64,000 bases of DNA from BRH-c25 sp035627615 (GCA_035627615.1 DASPLL010000080.1:1-64000); one strand, 5' to 3'. Numbered from the stretch's first letter, positions 1-9,073 are shown. The notes: generated from the letters alone by a model not told the origin. Made by a program: numbers and translations.

Positions 1-2145
1 GAGACCTGTACCTTTTTCTTTAGTGGTAAAGAACGGAGTACCCAGCTTGGCAAGTACTTCAGCTCCCATTCCTGTCCCATTATCGGATATCCGTATAACA
101 CCTTCTCCGCTATCCGTATCATAATAGGTTGATACTATGAGCTCCGGCTGTTCAACATCTTCCATGGCTGCAATGGCATTTTCTGTTATATTCAGTATAA
201 CCTGCTTGATTTTTATTTCATCTGCAGTTATTTCCATAGTGCAGGAGGAATAATGGAATTGGATCCTTATATTCTTCGTATAACACTGTGTTTCAGTAAT
301 AAGCTGCATTGCTCTGACAATCCTGTTTATATCCGTCCTGGCTTTGACTATGGGCTTTGGCTTGGCAAAGCTCAGGAATTCATTGACTACTTTTGTGACA
401 TCATCAATTGAGACATTGATCACCGCAGAATACTCCTTGATCTTATCCACATCTGACCTGGCGGCAATCAACTGGCTCAAACCCTTTATAGTTGACAGGG
501 GATTCTTTATTTCATGTATTATGCCGGCAGCCATCTGGCCTATAAGCGCCAGCTTTTCCTGCTGCTGCATGCTATGCTTCTGCTTATTCAGTTCGGTGAT
601 GTCGGTGAAAACACTGATAGCTCCGATTATCTCCTCCTCAATGTTTCTGATATGGTCTATATACGCCAGCAATTCTCTTTTATTTCCCTTCAATGTTGTA
701 ATGGAAACTTCATGAGGCTTATCGAACTCTTCATCCTGAGTGGACTCCTGAAGTTCCTTAACTTTGAGACCTATGCTTTCATAAAAGCTATCCAAAGACA
801 TCCCTATCAAATCGATTTCGTTTGTTTCAAATATCTTCTTAAAAGCCTCATTGCATAAAACTATCTTTTTATTCTGGTCTGTCATAAGCACACAGTTGTT
901 CACTGCATTCAGTACTGTCTGTGTCTGCAGGTGGAAGTTCTTTATTTCCTGCTCTTTTTTCACCTCATAAAAATATACAATGATCCCGTTGTTTATATTC
1001 TGTGAAGTCAGAGAAAGCTTCACATACTCATTCTGCAAGGTCTTGTAGGTTCTAATCGTGCTTACTGAATTCTTTTTGCTCAAGCTGGTTAATTCAAAAA
1101 TGCTCTTTTCTTCATTATCGGCTGTTGGGAAAACCTCAAGAAACTCCTCTGCCGTCAATCCGTACAGTTTGTTTCTATCACAGGCAAGTATCTCCTCCAG
1201 GCGCTTATTCATGTATTTTATTTTTCGGTCGGCCTCATAGTTCATGATCCCTATTGGAAGGGCATCTAATGTATCATTCAGGATGTCGCTTATCTCCTTG
1301 ATTCTGGTATTTTTCTCCTCCAGCTTCTCATAGGCCTCCGCCAGCCTTTTATATGGATATTCAACACTACTCACATACACTGCCCTGTATAAATTATAGT
1401 AGCATATGATTTTCAAAATATGGCCATACAGATTATAAAAGCCATTCACTTCTGTATAAAGCGTAAAAGACAGCTCCGCAGGGATTATAAAAAGCAGCGA
1501 CATAAAAATATATTTATACGAGATGCCATTTTCATTGTCAAGCTCATCCTTTAGTTTATACAGACTGAAAACAGCGAGAGCTATGACAGCATACTCCAGA
1601 AGTATTTTTACAGGAGTAAGCCCGGACTTACCAAGCATCACAGGCAGGAGTCCGGGAAAAAGCAATAGCAGCAAGGATAGGCCAGCTGAGCCGCCCAGTA
1701 CGAATAATAAGCCTTTCCACTTGTTCAGCCGGTATTTGCCAAGCTTCATTGAGACGGCAGCCAATACCAGAGCCTCTGCAAGCCTTCCTATCATCCAGTA
1801 TTTTGTTGTCAGATCCCTATATTCCGGTGTAGTAGTACCCGCTGCGATCCAATAATAGGTATGAAAGCAATCAAAAACAGCTACTGCAAGGAATCCAAAG
1901 CCTATTAAATGATATGTCTCTACTGTTTCCTTGTATGAATTCCATATTATAAAAAAGGAGGAAAGTGCAATGTATATACATAAAAGTTCTACAATAGTAT
2001 GAATCAGGCTGTAATGCTTTTCCAATAATACAGGTGCTATTATAAAAGTTGCTGCATAGCTGACTGCAGTGATCAAAAAGCCTTTAACCAATATTTTTTT
2101 AAATATCTCCCTGTTTTCACCTGCTTTCAAGCCCATTCCAATCAT
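1..2145 (-). CDS. Membrane histidine kinase (MASE3-like sensor, PAS domains), C-terminus cut by window edge
   Basis: Reading the minus strand from 2145 gives 715 codons with no stop before the window edge. The first ~240 residues hold about seven hydrophobic segments that resemble the MASE3 membrane sensor (an FHTYYW stretch followed by a YWMIGRLAEAL stretch). Two PAS-like segments follow, then a HisKA H-box (IIHEIKNPLS, near position 525), an N-box (NITENAIAAM) and a G1 box (DNGTGM). The ATP-lid end and stop lie off the window. The start at 2145 is preferred because GGGGGGA sits 6 bases upstream; an in-frame ATG at 2160 lacks such a site. It is an orphan kinase with no adjacent dedicated regulator except spo0A, the next gene upstream, so direct phosphorylation of Spo0A is a reasonable inference. 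Kinase identity is sure; the signal and the partner are not. Confidence 0.9.
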   Translation of the reverse strand, partial: MIGMGLKAGENREIFKKILVKGFLITAVSYAATFIIAPVLLEKHYSLIHTIVELLCIYIALSSFFIIWNSYKETVETYHLIGFGFLAVAVFDCFHTYYWIAAGTTTPEYRDLTTKYWMIGRLAEALVLAAVSMKLGKYRLNKWKGLLFVLGGSAGLSLLLLLFPGLLPVMLGKSGLTPVKILLEYAVIALAVFSLYKLKDELDNENGISYKYIFMSLLFIIPAELSFTLYTEVNGFYNLYGHILKIICYYNLYRAVYVSSVEYPYKRLAEAYEKLEEKNTRIKEISDILNDTLDALPIGIMNYEADRKIKYMNKRLEEILACDRNKLYGLTAEEFLEVFPTADNEEKSIFELTSLSKKNSVSTIRTYKTLQNEYVKLSLTSQNINNGIIVYFYEVKKEQEIKNFHLQTQTVLNAVNNCVLMTDQNKKIVLCNEAFKKIFETNEIDLIGMSLDSFYESIGLKVKELQESTQDEEFDKPHEVSITTLKGNKRELLAYIDHIRNIEEEIIGAISVFTDITELNKQKHSMQQQEKLALIGQMAAGIIHEIKNPLSTIKGLSQLIAARSDVDKIKEYSAVINVSIDDVTKVVNEFLSFAKPKPIVKARTDINRIVRAMQLITETQCYTKNIRIQFHYSSCTMEITADEIKIKQVILNITENAIAAMEDVEQPELIVSTYYDTDSGEGVIRISDNGTGMGAEVLAKLGTPFFTTKEKGTGL

Positions 2146-2286
2146 AAATATTCCCCCCATTACAAAAATACAAACCTTCAGTATTTCTCCTTATATATAT
2201 ACTTCGCGAAAGTATTTTACTTTTATTGTACGTTTTTACATATTTGTGCTAAAAACCCATTTTTTCAGCTTGTATGCATATAGACA

Positions 2287-2334
2287 GAAAAACACCTGTT
2301 CGTTGTTAGATTACTTCCGACAAGCGAGCAGGTG
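2287..2334 (-). terminator. Probable terminator downstream of spo0A
   Basis: On the minus strand CACCTGCTCGCTTG pairs imperfectly with CAACGAACAGGTG across a ~15-base loop and is followed by TTTTT. Two positions are A/C mismatches on this strand but G/U on the other, so the stem is slightly better as plus-strand RNA. The T-run only makes sense for minus-strand transcription leaving spo0A. Confidence 0.6.
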
Positions 2335-2350
2335 ATATATTGCTATATGC

Positions 2351-2457
2351 TAGTGATTATTAACACAACAACTTTCTTGTCTTTCATAATGTTAATCATC
2401 ACATCCTTGATTCAGTGCCTCGTATGCTCAAGAAGGGATATACGTTACGAGGCACCA
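2351..2457. repeat. 107-bp two-stem intergenic repeat, copy A
   Basis: It matches position by position, at the same length and about 85% identity, the segment at 12353-12459. Stem 1 is formed by 2353-2366 (GTGATTATTAACAC) and 2389-2402; stem 2 by 2415-2424 (GTGCCTCGTA) and 2446-2455 (TACGAGGCAC), a perfect 10-bp pair. The two copies differ at base 4 of stem 1, and the paired base in the opposite arm changes with it. No open reading frame of note crosses it. Confidence 0.85.
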
Positions 2458-2514
2458 TTTGGTATATGTTTTGCTGCTGCTTTGAATTTCGCGTTGGAGA
2501 TTTTTATTGTAATG

Positions 2515-3321
2515 TTAGCTTATTTTCATCTCGATTCTTAATTTATCTGCAATCATAGCTATGAATTCACTATTCGTTGGTTTGCCTTTAACATTATGTA
2601 TTGTGTAGCCAAACAGATTGTTTATAACATCGACTCTTCCCCTTCCCCAGGCTACCTCAATTGCGTGTCTTATCGCCCTTTCCACCCTGCTTGGTGTTGT
2701 ACTGAACTTTCTAGATATTGAAGGATATAATTCCTTGGTAATCGCACTCAGAAGCTCCATATTGTTAACAACCATGGTTATTGCTTCTCTCAGATAAACA
2801 TATCCCTTAATATGAGCGGGGACACCGATTTCATGGATAATATTTGTTATAGCTGATTCCAGCTCTCTTGGAGAAGCAGCTGCCGGAACTATGATATTAG
2901 CTGGCTGAATATAGTTCTTTCTTTCAACTTCATCATTGATCATTCCAAAGCACTCTCTTATCCTTTTAGCAAAAACCTCCATATCAAAAGGCTTTACAAC
3001 ATAATATTCTGCCCCAAGGGTAAGAGCCTTCTGTGTTATCTTATCCTGACCAACGGCTGAAAGCACTATAACCTTAGGCATTTTCTCCATCTGCATTGAA
3101 TTCAGTCTTTCAAGTACTCCAAGTCCATCAAGATGAGGCATAATAATATCTAAGATTACAACATCCGGGAATTTGCTTTCTATCATATCTACTACCTCGA
3201 GGCCGTCCTTTGCTATCCCCACAACATCAAAGTCCGGCTGTGTGTTGAGGTATTCATTTAGAATAATACAGAAATCTTTGTTGTCATCCGCTATAAGGAT
3301 CTTAATTTTTTGTAAGTTCAT
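2515..3321 (-). CDS. spo0A: Spo0A, master regulator of sporulation entry
   Basis: A response regulator of 268 residues. The N-terminal receiver domain shows the acidic pocket (ADDN, residues 11-14), the phospho-acceptor Asp in VVILDIIMP (about residue 56) and the VVKPF lysine. The C-terminal Spo0A DNA-binding domain carries the hallmark SRVERAIRHAIEVAWGRG recognition region and ends with the family-typical tail. The start at 3321 is chosen for GGGAGG placed 8 bases upstream; an in-frame ATG at 3336 overlaps that site. It lies downstream of spoIVB, as in most spore formers, but has its own promoter. In clostridia it is phosphorylated directly by orphan kinases, and one such kinase follows it here. 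Confidence 0.98.
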   Translation of the reverse strand: MNLQKIKILIADDNKDFCIILNEYLNTQPDFDVVGIAKDGLEVVDMIESKFPDVVILDIIMPHLDGLGVLERLNSMQMEKMPKVIVLSAVGQDKITQKALTLGAEYYVVKPFDMEVFAKRIRECFGMINDEVERKNYIQPANIIVPAAASPRELESAITNIIHEIGVPAHIKGYVYLREAITMVVNNMELLSAITKELYPSISRKFSTTPSRVERAIRHAIEVAWGRGRVDVINNLFGYTIHNVKGKPTNSEFIAMIADKLRIEMKIS

Positions 3322-3358
3322 TGGTATTCCTCCCATAAATTGTTATTCTCTTGACTTG

Positions 3359-3387
3359 ATATTCGACAAAGTAGTTTAGTTTCCTGC
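3359..3387 (-). promoter_or_regulatory. Sigma-H-type promoter of spo0A with embedded 0A box
   Basis: On the minus strand GCAGGAAAC (3387-3379) fits the sigma-H -35 pattern RnAGGAwww. Eleven bases later GTCGAATAT (3367-3359) fits the -10 pattern GnnGAAT. The sequence TTTGTCGAAT (3370-3361), a perfect Spo0A box, overlaps that -10 element. The predicted transcript would start about 30 bases before the ATG. The B. subtilis spo0A gene also has a sigma-H promoter controlled by Spo0A. Confidence 0.7.
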
Positions 3388-3520
3388 TTTTATCTGCCGT
3401 ATAATCGTTAAACATTTTCGTACAAATTAATACAGCAACAAATTTCATTTTTCTACATATTTCGCCTTATTTTATTTTATACTATATAAACAATAAATCC
3501 AGTATATATTACAACATAGA

Positions 3521-3544
3521 AAAGGCTGTGAAATCACAGCCTTT
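3521..3544 (-). terminator. Terminator of spoIVB
   Basis: A perfect 11-bp stem, AAAGGCTGTGA / TCACAGCCTTT with a 2-base centre, begins 3 bases past the spoIVB stop on the minus strand and ends in T-rich sequence. It separates spoIVB from the spo0A promoter. Confidence 0.85.
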
Positions 3545-3547
3545 AGA

Positions 3548-4876
3548 CTATTCACCAGAGGCTCTTTTAAGGCGTTTTCCAAAATCAATATTTGCCTCTT
3601 TGAGCATCCATTCTATAGAAATACCGAAGCCTCTTGTCGGATCGTTTACAAGCACGTGGGTTATAGATCCGATTAATTTACCATCCTGAATAATGGGACT
3701 ACCTGACATTCCCTGAACAATCCCGCCGGTTTTTTCAATAAGCTTCTTATCTGTTATTTTGATTATCATACTTTTGGATTCCGAACTGCTCTGTCTCATA
3801 ACTTTCTGTATCTCTATACCAAACTCTTCCACCTTGTTACCTTCTATAGTTGTCAATATCTTTGCAGGTCCTTCCCTGATCTGACTGTTCAGGCCAACCG
3901 AAACCGGTTTGTTTCTGCCGGGATTCTGCTTATTGTTAAGCTTCCCATAAATTCCGAAGCTCGTATTCTTTTCTATAACTCCGTATGCATCATCACTATC
4001 GTAAAATATACCGACCAGTTCTCCCGGTACTGTTTTTCTCGCCTTTTGTATTGATGCAATTTTTGACTTTAGTATACTTCCACTATTAATATCCACCAAC
4101 ACTCCTGAGTCAATATCAGTTATTCCATGACCCAGGGCACCGAACACCCTGCTTTCGGGGTCGTAGAAAGTCATCGTCCCTACGCCTGCTATATTATCCC
4201 TTACCCATAAGCCGATCCTATATACGTTATCCTCTTCACCTTCACCTTTTTCACATTTTACAGGCTTGACACTAAAATCGTGCTTGATACCTTCTCTATC
4301 CACCATTACTTTAATCTTATCATCCTTGTTCTTCCTGTTGTTCAAATAATCTACTATATCCTTCTCCTTTTCCACCCTTCTCCCATCAATATTTATAATC
4401 TTGTCGCCGACCTCAAAGCCTGCATCTGCAGCAGGGCTGCATTTTCTGCCCTTTACATCAGTTATACTGGACAGCCCGACAATTAATACTCCTTTTGATT
4501 CTATTTTAACGCCTATAGCTTCTCCTGATGGTACTACTTTAATATCGGGAATAATATTCAGAGTAACCTTTTTTATTGGAAAAACTCCCAGAAGCTTCAG
4601 GCTGGCTTTCGCCTTTCCCTTTCCTTCTCCACCTGCCAATAGAAAAGAAGACATTACAGTATTCTTGCTAAGGTTTATACATTTTTCATAGTCTTCATCA
4701 AGCTCAAGGTTGAAAAGCTTGCTCTCGGTCAGCTTTCTGCTTTGTCCCTGTATAACATTTATTTCATCAGGAAAACTATATATAGTGAATATTATATTTG
4801 TCAGACAGACTACTGATATTATAAGAGTGGTGTATAAAAAAATTTTTTTGTGGTTTTTTCTATGCAATAGCATCAC
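3548..4876 (-). CDS. spoIVB: SpoIVB serine peptidase, forespore signal for sigma-K activation
   Basis: A peptidase of family S55, 442 residues. An N-terminal membrane anchor (about 11-33) is followed by a PDZ domain (about 115-200; GFEVGDKIINIDG is its core) and the protease domain. The catalytic His lies in GALGHGITD (His250) and the Ser in the GMSGSP motif (about residue 391). The enzyme is made in the forespore and cleaves SpoIVFA in the space between spore membranes, which releases the pro-sigma-K protease. Codons 1 and 2 are GTG ATG right after AGGAGA, and TTG codon 4 has better spacing, so the exact start is uncertain by a few codons. It follows recN, as in Bacillus. Confidence 0.96.
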   Translation of the reverse strand: MMLLHRKNHKKIFLYTTLIISVVCLTNIIFTIYSFPDEINVIQGQSRKLTESKLFNLELDEDYEKCINLSKNTVMSSFLLAGGEGKGKAKASLKLLGVFPIKKVTLNIIPDIKVVPSGEAIGVKIESKGVLIVGLSSITDVKGRKCSPAADAGFEVGDKIINIDGRRVEKEKDIVDYLNNRKNKDDKIKVMVDREGIKHDFSVKPVKCEKGEGEEDNVYRIGLWVRDNIAGVGTMTFYDPESRVFGALGHGITDIDSGVLVDINSGSILKSKIASIQKARKTVPGELVGIFYDSDDAYGVIEKNTSFGIYGKLNNKQNPGRNKPVSVGLNSQIREGPAKILTTIEGNKVEEFGIEIQKVMRQSSSESKSMIIKITDKKLIEKTGGIVQGMSGSPIIQDGKLIGSITHVLVNDPTRGFGISIEWMLKEANIDFGKRLKRASGE

Positions 4877-5014
4877 TCTCCTGATTCCCCAGAAGAGTCC
4901 ACCTTCAATTCAGAAATCTCTCTTATTTAAGTTAACCTTTTTAAAGTCCTATTATTCTATTAATAACTACAACTCACGTCATTAATTACATTGGTCAAAA
5001 TGTGAATTTTTATA

Positions 5015-5056
5015 TAAAAAAATGGGAAAAAGTAATTTTTTGCATTACATTTTCCC
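5015..5056 (-). terminator. Terminator overlapping the end of recN
   Basis: On the minus strand GGGAAAATGTAAT pairs with ATTACTTTTTCCC and is followed by ATTTTTTT. The left arm includes the recN stop codon, so the hairpin starts inside the coding end. Confidence 0.75.
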
Positions 5057-6727
5057 GATCAGTTTCTTTGCATGTGCAATTGATGCTTCGATGTTCTCGT
5101 TTCCGCCAAGCATCCGGGCGATTTCCCCAATTCTTTCCTTATTATTCAGGATCTTTATTTTTGTGAAAGTTTTGTTACTTTCCACTACTTTGTCAACATA
5201 AATGTGATTGTCTGAGAGACTGGCAATCTGAGGCAAGTGTGTAATACAAAGGATCTGTGTGTTTTTTGATATTGCCTTGATCTTTTGCCCTACCATATTG
5301 GCTGTCTGACCGCCTACGCCTGCATCCACCTCATCAAATACGACACATGGAGCCTTCTCAATTTCAGAAAAAGCATTTTTTATAGCAAGCATCACTCTCG
5401 ACATTTCTCCTCCTGAAGCAATTTTGCTGAGGGGCTTCTCAGGCTCTCCAGGGTTAGGTGACAGCAGGAATTCTATTCTGTCAAAGCCATTACTGCTTAC
5501 CGTACCTTCATCACCTGTTATTCTGATAATAAATCTTGAACCGAGCATGTTAAGCTCCTGAAGCTCCTTTTCGATAAGCTTCTCGAGTTTACGCGCCATA
5601 TCCTTTCTTCTGCCGGAAAGCAGCACTGCCTTTATCTGGTACTGTTCACACACTGCCTCAATCTCCCTTTCCGTATCCAATGCAAGCTTCTCGCTGTTTG
5701 TCAGCTCATCAAATTCCCTTGAGACTTTATCCATGTACTCCAGTACTTCCTCTATACTGCTTCCGTATTTTCTTTTCAGTTTGTTTATCTGATCCAGCCG
5801 TTCCTCAAGAATATCTATCTCATTGTCGTTAAACTCTATGCTGTCTCGGTATACCCTAAGCTCTCCCCTGATATCTTCCAGCTGATAGACCATATTCTCT
5901 ACTACTGTTCTGAAGCTTTCTATTTTTTCGTCTATTCCAACTAATTCTCCAAGGCTGCTTACACCGTCGTTAAGGATATCTGTGGCGCTCCTGCTGCCAC
6001 CGTCTCCCTTAAACAGATTAGTATATACATGAGTAATGCCTTTAAGCAGCTTTTCTGCATTTATCAGCAGGTGCCTTCTATTTTTTAATTCCTCATCTTC
6101 ATTAAGCTTCAGCTTTGCGTTTTTGATCTCCTCCATCTGGAATTTCAGAAGGTCCAGCTTTCTTTCCCTTTCAGCAGCATTGCCGCTTATGCTGTCCAGT
6201 TTGAGCTTAAGACCGTCGAGCTTGTCCGTTAACAGCTTAATTTCATTTTTTATAACAGTTATGCCACTGCCTCCGAAATTATCTACGAACTCTCCGTGCT
6301 TCATGGTGTTGAAAAGTAGTTGATGCTCATTCTGTCCTACTATATCCACAAGATACTGTGTGACTTTCTTAAGCATAGACATTGTCACTACTCGTCCGTT
6401 CATCCTGCATACCGATTTACCTTGTATATTCACTTCCCTGGTGATAATCAGGCTTTTATCCTCATCCAACTCTATTCCGTATTCTTCCAGAATGCCTGCG
6501 ATATACTCAGCACCATCAATAGAAAAAAGAGCTTCGATCGATGCCTTACCCTCACCGGCTCTTATATCTTCCTTGTTGAACCTTCCCCCGGTTATTGCGG
6601 ATAGCGCATCAATAACAAGTGATTTTCCCGATCCCGTCTCTCCGGTTATAATGTTGAGTCCGGGCTCAAAGGCAATTACCTGCTGCTCAATTATTACAAA
6701 ATTTCTTATTGTTATCTCAATAAGCAT
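5045..6727 (-). CDS. recN: RecN, SMC-like DNA repair ATPase
   Basis: A protein of 560 residues, the usual RecN length. Walker A (GETGSGKS) sits near residue 30. A long coiled-coil-prone middle (about 150-370) separates it from the ABC signature (SKIASGGEMSRVMLAIK), Walker B (CVVFDEVDAGVGG) and the HLPQIAS switch histidine. RecN acts early in double-strand break repair by gathering DNA ends on the nucleoid. The start lies 11 bases after the argR stop, so the two are probably co-transcribed, as in the conserved argR-recN pair of Firmicutes. A strong terminator follows. Confidence 0.97.
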   Translation of the reverse strand: MLIEITIRNFVIIEQQVIAFEPGLNIITGETGSGKSLVIDALSAITGGRFNKEDIRAGEGKASIEALFSIDGAEYIAGILEEYGIELDEDKSLIITREVNIQGKSVCRMNGRVVTMSMLKKVTQYLVDIVGQNEHQLLFNTMKHGEFVDNFGGSGITVIKNEIKLLTDKLDGLKLKLDSISGNAAERERKLDLLKFQMEEIKNAKLKLNEDEELKNRRHLLINAEKLLKGITHVYTNLFKGDGGSRSATDILNDGVSSLGELVGIDEKIESFRTVVENMVYQLEDIRGELRVYRDSIEFNDNEIDILEERLDQINKLKRKYGSSIEEVLEYMDKVSREFDELTNSEKLALDTEREIEAVCEQYQIKAVLLSGRRKDMARKLEKLIEKELQELNMLGSRFIIRITGDEGTVSSNGFDRIEFLLSPNPGEPEKPLSKIASGGEMSRVMLAIKNAFSEIEKAPCVVFDEVDAGVGGQTANMVGQKIKAISKNTQILCITHLPQIASLSDNHIYVDKVVESNKTFTKIKILNNKERIGEIARMLGGNENIEASIAHAKKLIGKM

Positions 6728-6738
6728 TATTGCATCAC

Positions 6739-7188
6739 CTATTTCATCAACTTCTTCAGCTTGTCAATTACCACTTCAACATTATCCGGATTTCTTACCA
6801 ACGCAAAAATTGTATCATCCCCTGCTATAGTACCGACCATTTCTTTGAAATCCAATACATCTATTGCCTCGCATGCTGCATTGGCAGCACCTGAGAATGT
6901 CTTGATGACTATTATATTCCCTGCATAGTCAATACTGAGGACTGATTCGGCGAATACTTTTACAAGGCGCTCGTTCAACATGCTGTCCTGTTCCTTCATC
7001 GTGGCATATTTATATATGCCGTTCTCATCCAGTACCTTTACCAGCTTCAGCTCCTTTATGTCTCTGGATACAGTGGCCTGAGTGATGTTGTAGCCGCTTT
7101 TTTTAAGCTCTTCTGCCAGCTCCTCCTGTGTCTCTGTCGGATGTCTTTCGATGATCTCCAAAATTTTTGCATGCCTGGATATTTTCAT
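6739..7188 (-). CDS. argR: ArgR/AhrC arginine repressor
   Basis: A protein of 149 residues with an N-terminal winged helix (KISRHAKILEIIERHPTETQEEL, then ITQATVSRDIKELKLVK as recognition helix). The C-terminal oligomerisation and arginine-binding domain contains GTIAGDDTIFALVR, with the paired aspartates that contact arginine. The start at 7188 is preferred because GGGAGG lies 6-7 bases upstream; an in-frame GTG at 7227 overlaps the nadK end and adds residues not typical of the family. It represses arginine synthesis and activates catabolism when arginine is plentiful. The 14-base half-site of the window repeat sits just upstream. Confidence 0.96.
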   Translation of the reverse strand: MKISRHAKILEIIERHPTETQEELAEELKKSGYNITQATVSRDIKELKLVKVLDENGIYKYATMKEQDSMLNERLVKVFAESVLSIDYAGNIIVIKTFSGAANAACEAIDVLDFKEMVGTIAGDDTIFALVRNPDNVEVVIDKLKKLMK

Positions 7189-7206
7189 ACTATACCTCCC
7201 TATTGA

Positions 7207-7220
7207 GTGATTATTAACAC
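7207..7220. repeat. Single 14-bp half-site of the two-stem repeat
   Basis: GTGATTATTAACAC is identical to the first arm of repeat copy A (2353-2366). Here it stands alone in the nadK-argR junction, 19 bases ahead of the argR start, without the partner arm or second stem. Confidence 0.7.
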
Positions 7221-7226
7221 TTTTCA

Positions 7227-8075
7227 CTAACGCTCAGAAATTTTTCTTCTCAATACATCAAAGAAGCTTCTCTGCTTTAGTTTGACCAGGTTGGTAACGC
7301 AGTTTGAGCTTCTGATCTTGACAACCTTTCCCGGTACTAATCTGTATGAATCCTGCCCATCAACAGAAAGCATTACCTCAGAGTTCTCTTCACAGATTTC
7401 GATTCTGACCTCGTCCTCTTCCGACACCACAATTGACCTGTTATAAAGGGTATGGGGGCATATAGGCGTTATTACCAGAACCTTGAGCTCAGGACTGACA
7501 ATAGGGCCTCCTGCGGATAAGGAATAGGCTGTAGACCCTGTAGGACTGGATATTACAATGCCATCCGCAGAATACAGTTCAAAAAAGCTGTCATTTATAA
7601 ATACAGAAAAGGTTATCATTCTTGAAAGCATACCTTTTGTTATACTTATATCATTAAGAGCAGTGAGCTCTTTCAGGTCTTCTTCGCTGCCATCGACAAA
7701 AGCCTCCAGCATCATTCTTTTTTCTATCAAATAATCACCATTCATAATTCTTTCAAGGGACAGATACATATCGCTTATTTCCGCCTCTGCAAGAAATCCA
7801 AGGTGTCCAAGGTTGATGCCGAACAAGGGTACCCCGTACTTTGAAGATTGTCTTGCTATGTTAAGTATTGTACCGTCTCCCCCAAGTACGATTATCACAT
7901 CACTTTGAGAATAAAGCTCCTCACGGCTGAAACCGCTGTTTCTGTAATTCAGTCTTTCTGCAATGTCAGACTCAAGAAGCAGCTTTATATCTTTATTTGC
8001 ATACCAGTATAAAATACTTCTGGTTACACTCAAATCATCATCTTTGCTCAAGTTTGGAATTATCCCCAGCTTCAT
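7227..8075 (-). CDS. nadK: NAD kinase
   Basis: A protein of 282 residues that phosphorylates NAD to NADP in the cytosol. The sequence shows the GGDGT motif (IIVLGGDGTILNIAR, about residues 60-75), the NLGHLGFLAE motif and the C-terminal glycine-rich block DGIVISSPTGSTAYSLSAGGPIV that holds the NAD. Nothing is missing. It lies between tlyA and argR in the common Firmicutes order, with a gap of 179 bases to tlyA that carries its probable own promoter. Confidence 0.97.
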   Translation of the reverse strand: MKLGIIPNLSKDDDLSVTRSILYWYANKDIKLLLESDIAERLNYRNSGFSREELYSQSDVIIVLGGDGTILNIARQSSKYGVPLFGINLGHLGFLAEAEISDMYLSLERIMNGDYLIEKRMMLEAFVDGSEEDLKELTALNDISITKGMLSRMITFSVFINDSFFELYSADGIVISSPTGSTAYSLSAGGPIVSPELKVLVITPICPHTLYNRSIVVSEEDEVRIEICEENSEVMLSVDGQDSYRLVPGKVVKIRSSNCVTNLVKLKQRSFFDVLRRKISER

Positions 8076-8101
8076 CTGCCTAAAACACCATCCAATGTAA
8101 A

Positions 8102-8131
8102 TTTATAGAATACTAATGCGGTATTTGTAAA
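8102..8131 (-). promoter_or_regulatory. Candidate sigma-A promoter for nadK
   Basis: The minus strand reads TTTACA (8131-8126), 18 bases, TATAAA (8107-8102), about 27 bases before the nadK start, inside an AT-rich gap of 179 bases with no other gene. Confidence 0.45.
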
Positions 8132-8254
8132 TATTTGCTATTACCCGGGACATAACTTCTATATCGGCTGTTTATCTCATAATTTCTGATATTATCTTTA
8201 TTTTATATTAAGTATATAAAATTATCTACTAATTTTTACTATATATTCATTTAG

Positions 8255-9067
8255 CTAATTTAAAAGCTCATGGGCTTTTGATACGACACCCGGTATATCA
8301 GGCTCCCCGGCATTATTCACTGGAACTTTGCCGGAGGACAGGTAAAGCAGGTATTCGATGTTGCCCTCTGGCCCTCTCACAGGTGAGTAGCTTAAGCCTG
8401 ATATGAAAAATCCCATTTCATCACGACAGAATGTGATTATTTTCTCAATTACCTCAATATGCACATGCTTTTCTCTTACTACACCCTTTTTCCCTACTTT
8501 TTCCCTGCCTGCTTCAAACTGTGGTTTTATGAGGCATACTACTCCGCTTTCTTCTTTCAGAAGCTGCTTTACAGCAGGTAGTACCTTTGTCAATGAAATA
8601 AAGGACACATCAATGGATGCAAAATCTGCATACTCGGAAACTATTTCATGAGTCAGATATCTTATGTTCGTCCGCTCCATGCATACTACCCTGCTGTCTG
8701 TCCTGAGCTTCCAGGCTAACTGTCCATAACCGACATCTATTGCATAGACCTTTTTTGCCCCATTCTGAAGCATACAGTCTGTAAAGCCCCCGGTGGATGC
8801 ACCAATATCCAGAGCTACCTTGTCCTGAAGCTTCAGGTCAAATTCCTTAAGCGCCTTTTCCAGCTTCAGTCCTCCCCTGCTTACGTAAGGCAGTACGTTT
8901 CCTCTTATCTCTATTTTTGAATTCGACGGAAGCTTACTTCCCGGCTTGTCAACTTTAACACCATTTACATATACGATTCCGGACATAATCTGGCCGCTGG
9001 CCTTTTCCCGGCTTTCCGCCAGGCCGAGTCTATGAATCAGTACATCCAGTCTTTCCTTTTCTTCCAA
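8255..9067 (-). CDS. tlyA: TlyA-family S4/FtsJ RNA methyltransferase
   Basis: A protein of 270 residues with an S4 RNA-binding domain (LDVLIHRLGLAESREKA, residues 7-23, to about 62) and a Rossmann methyltransferase domain with the SAM loop ALDIGASTGGFTDCML (about 83-98). Members with this layout 2'-O-methylate rRNA; the exact target here is not known. The start is a TTG preceded by AAGGAG at 9 bases. It follows dxs by 6 bases, so the genes form one unit, as yqxC does in B. subtilis. Confidence 0.93.
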   Translation of the reverse strand: MEEKERLDVLIHRLGLAESREKASGQIMSGIVYVNGVKVDKPGSKLPSNSKIEIRGNVLPYVSRGGLKLEKALKEFDLKLQDKVALDIGASTGGFTDCMLQNGAKKVYAIDVGYGQLAWKLRTDSRVVCMERTNIRYLTHEIVSEYADFASIDVSFISLTKVLPAVKQLLKEESGVVCLIKPQFEAGREKVGKKGVVREKHVHIEVIEKIITFCRDEMGFFISGLSYSPVRGPEGNIEYLLYLSSGKVPVNNAGEPDIPGVVSKAHELLN

Positions 9068-9073
9068 TGCACC

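Larger units (their letters stand above)
2146..2514. other. Intergenic space between spo0A and the kinase
   Basis: This stretch of 369 bases holds no credible gene. It contains a 107-bp structured repeat, a terminator-like hairpin facing the minus strand, and about 140 AT-rich bases (2146-2286) that probably carry the kinase promoter. No convincing -35/-10 pair could be picked there. Confidence 0.6.

Noticed and set aside
7207..7220. The half-site before argR as an ARG box for autoregulation.
   Set aside because: It does not fit the ARG box pattern (TGAAT-4-ATTCA), and the same 14-mer type occurs in the spoIIIA operon and other spacers.
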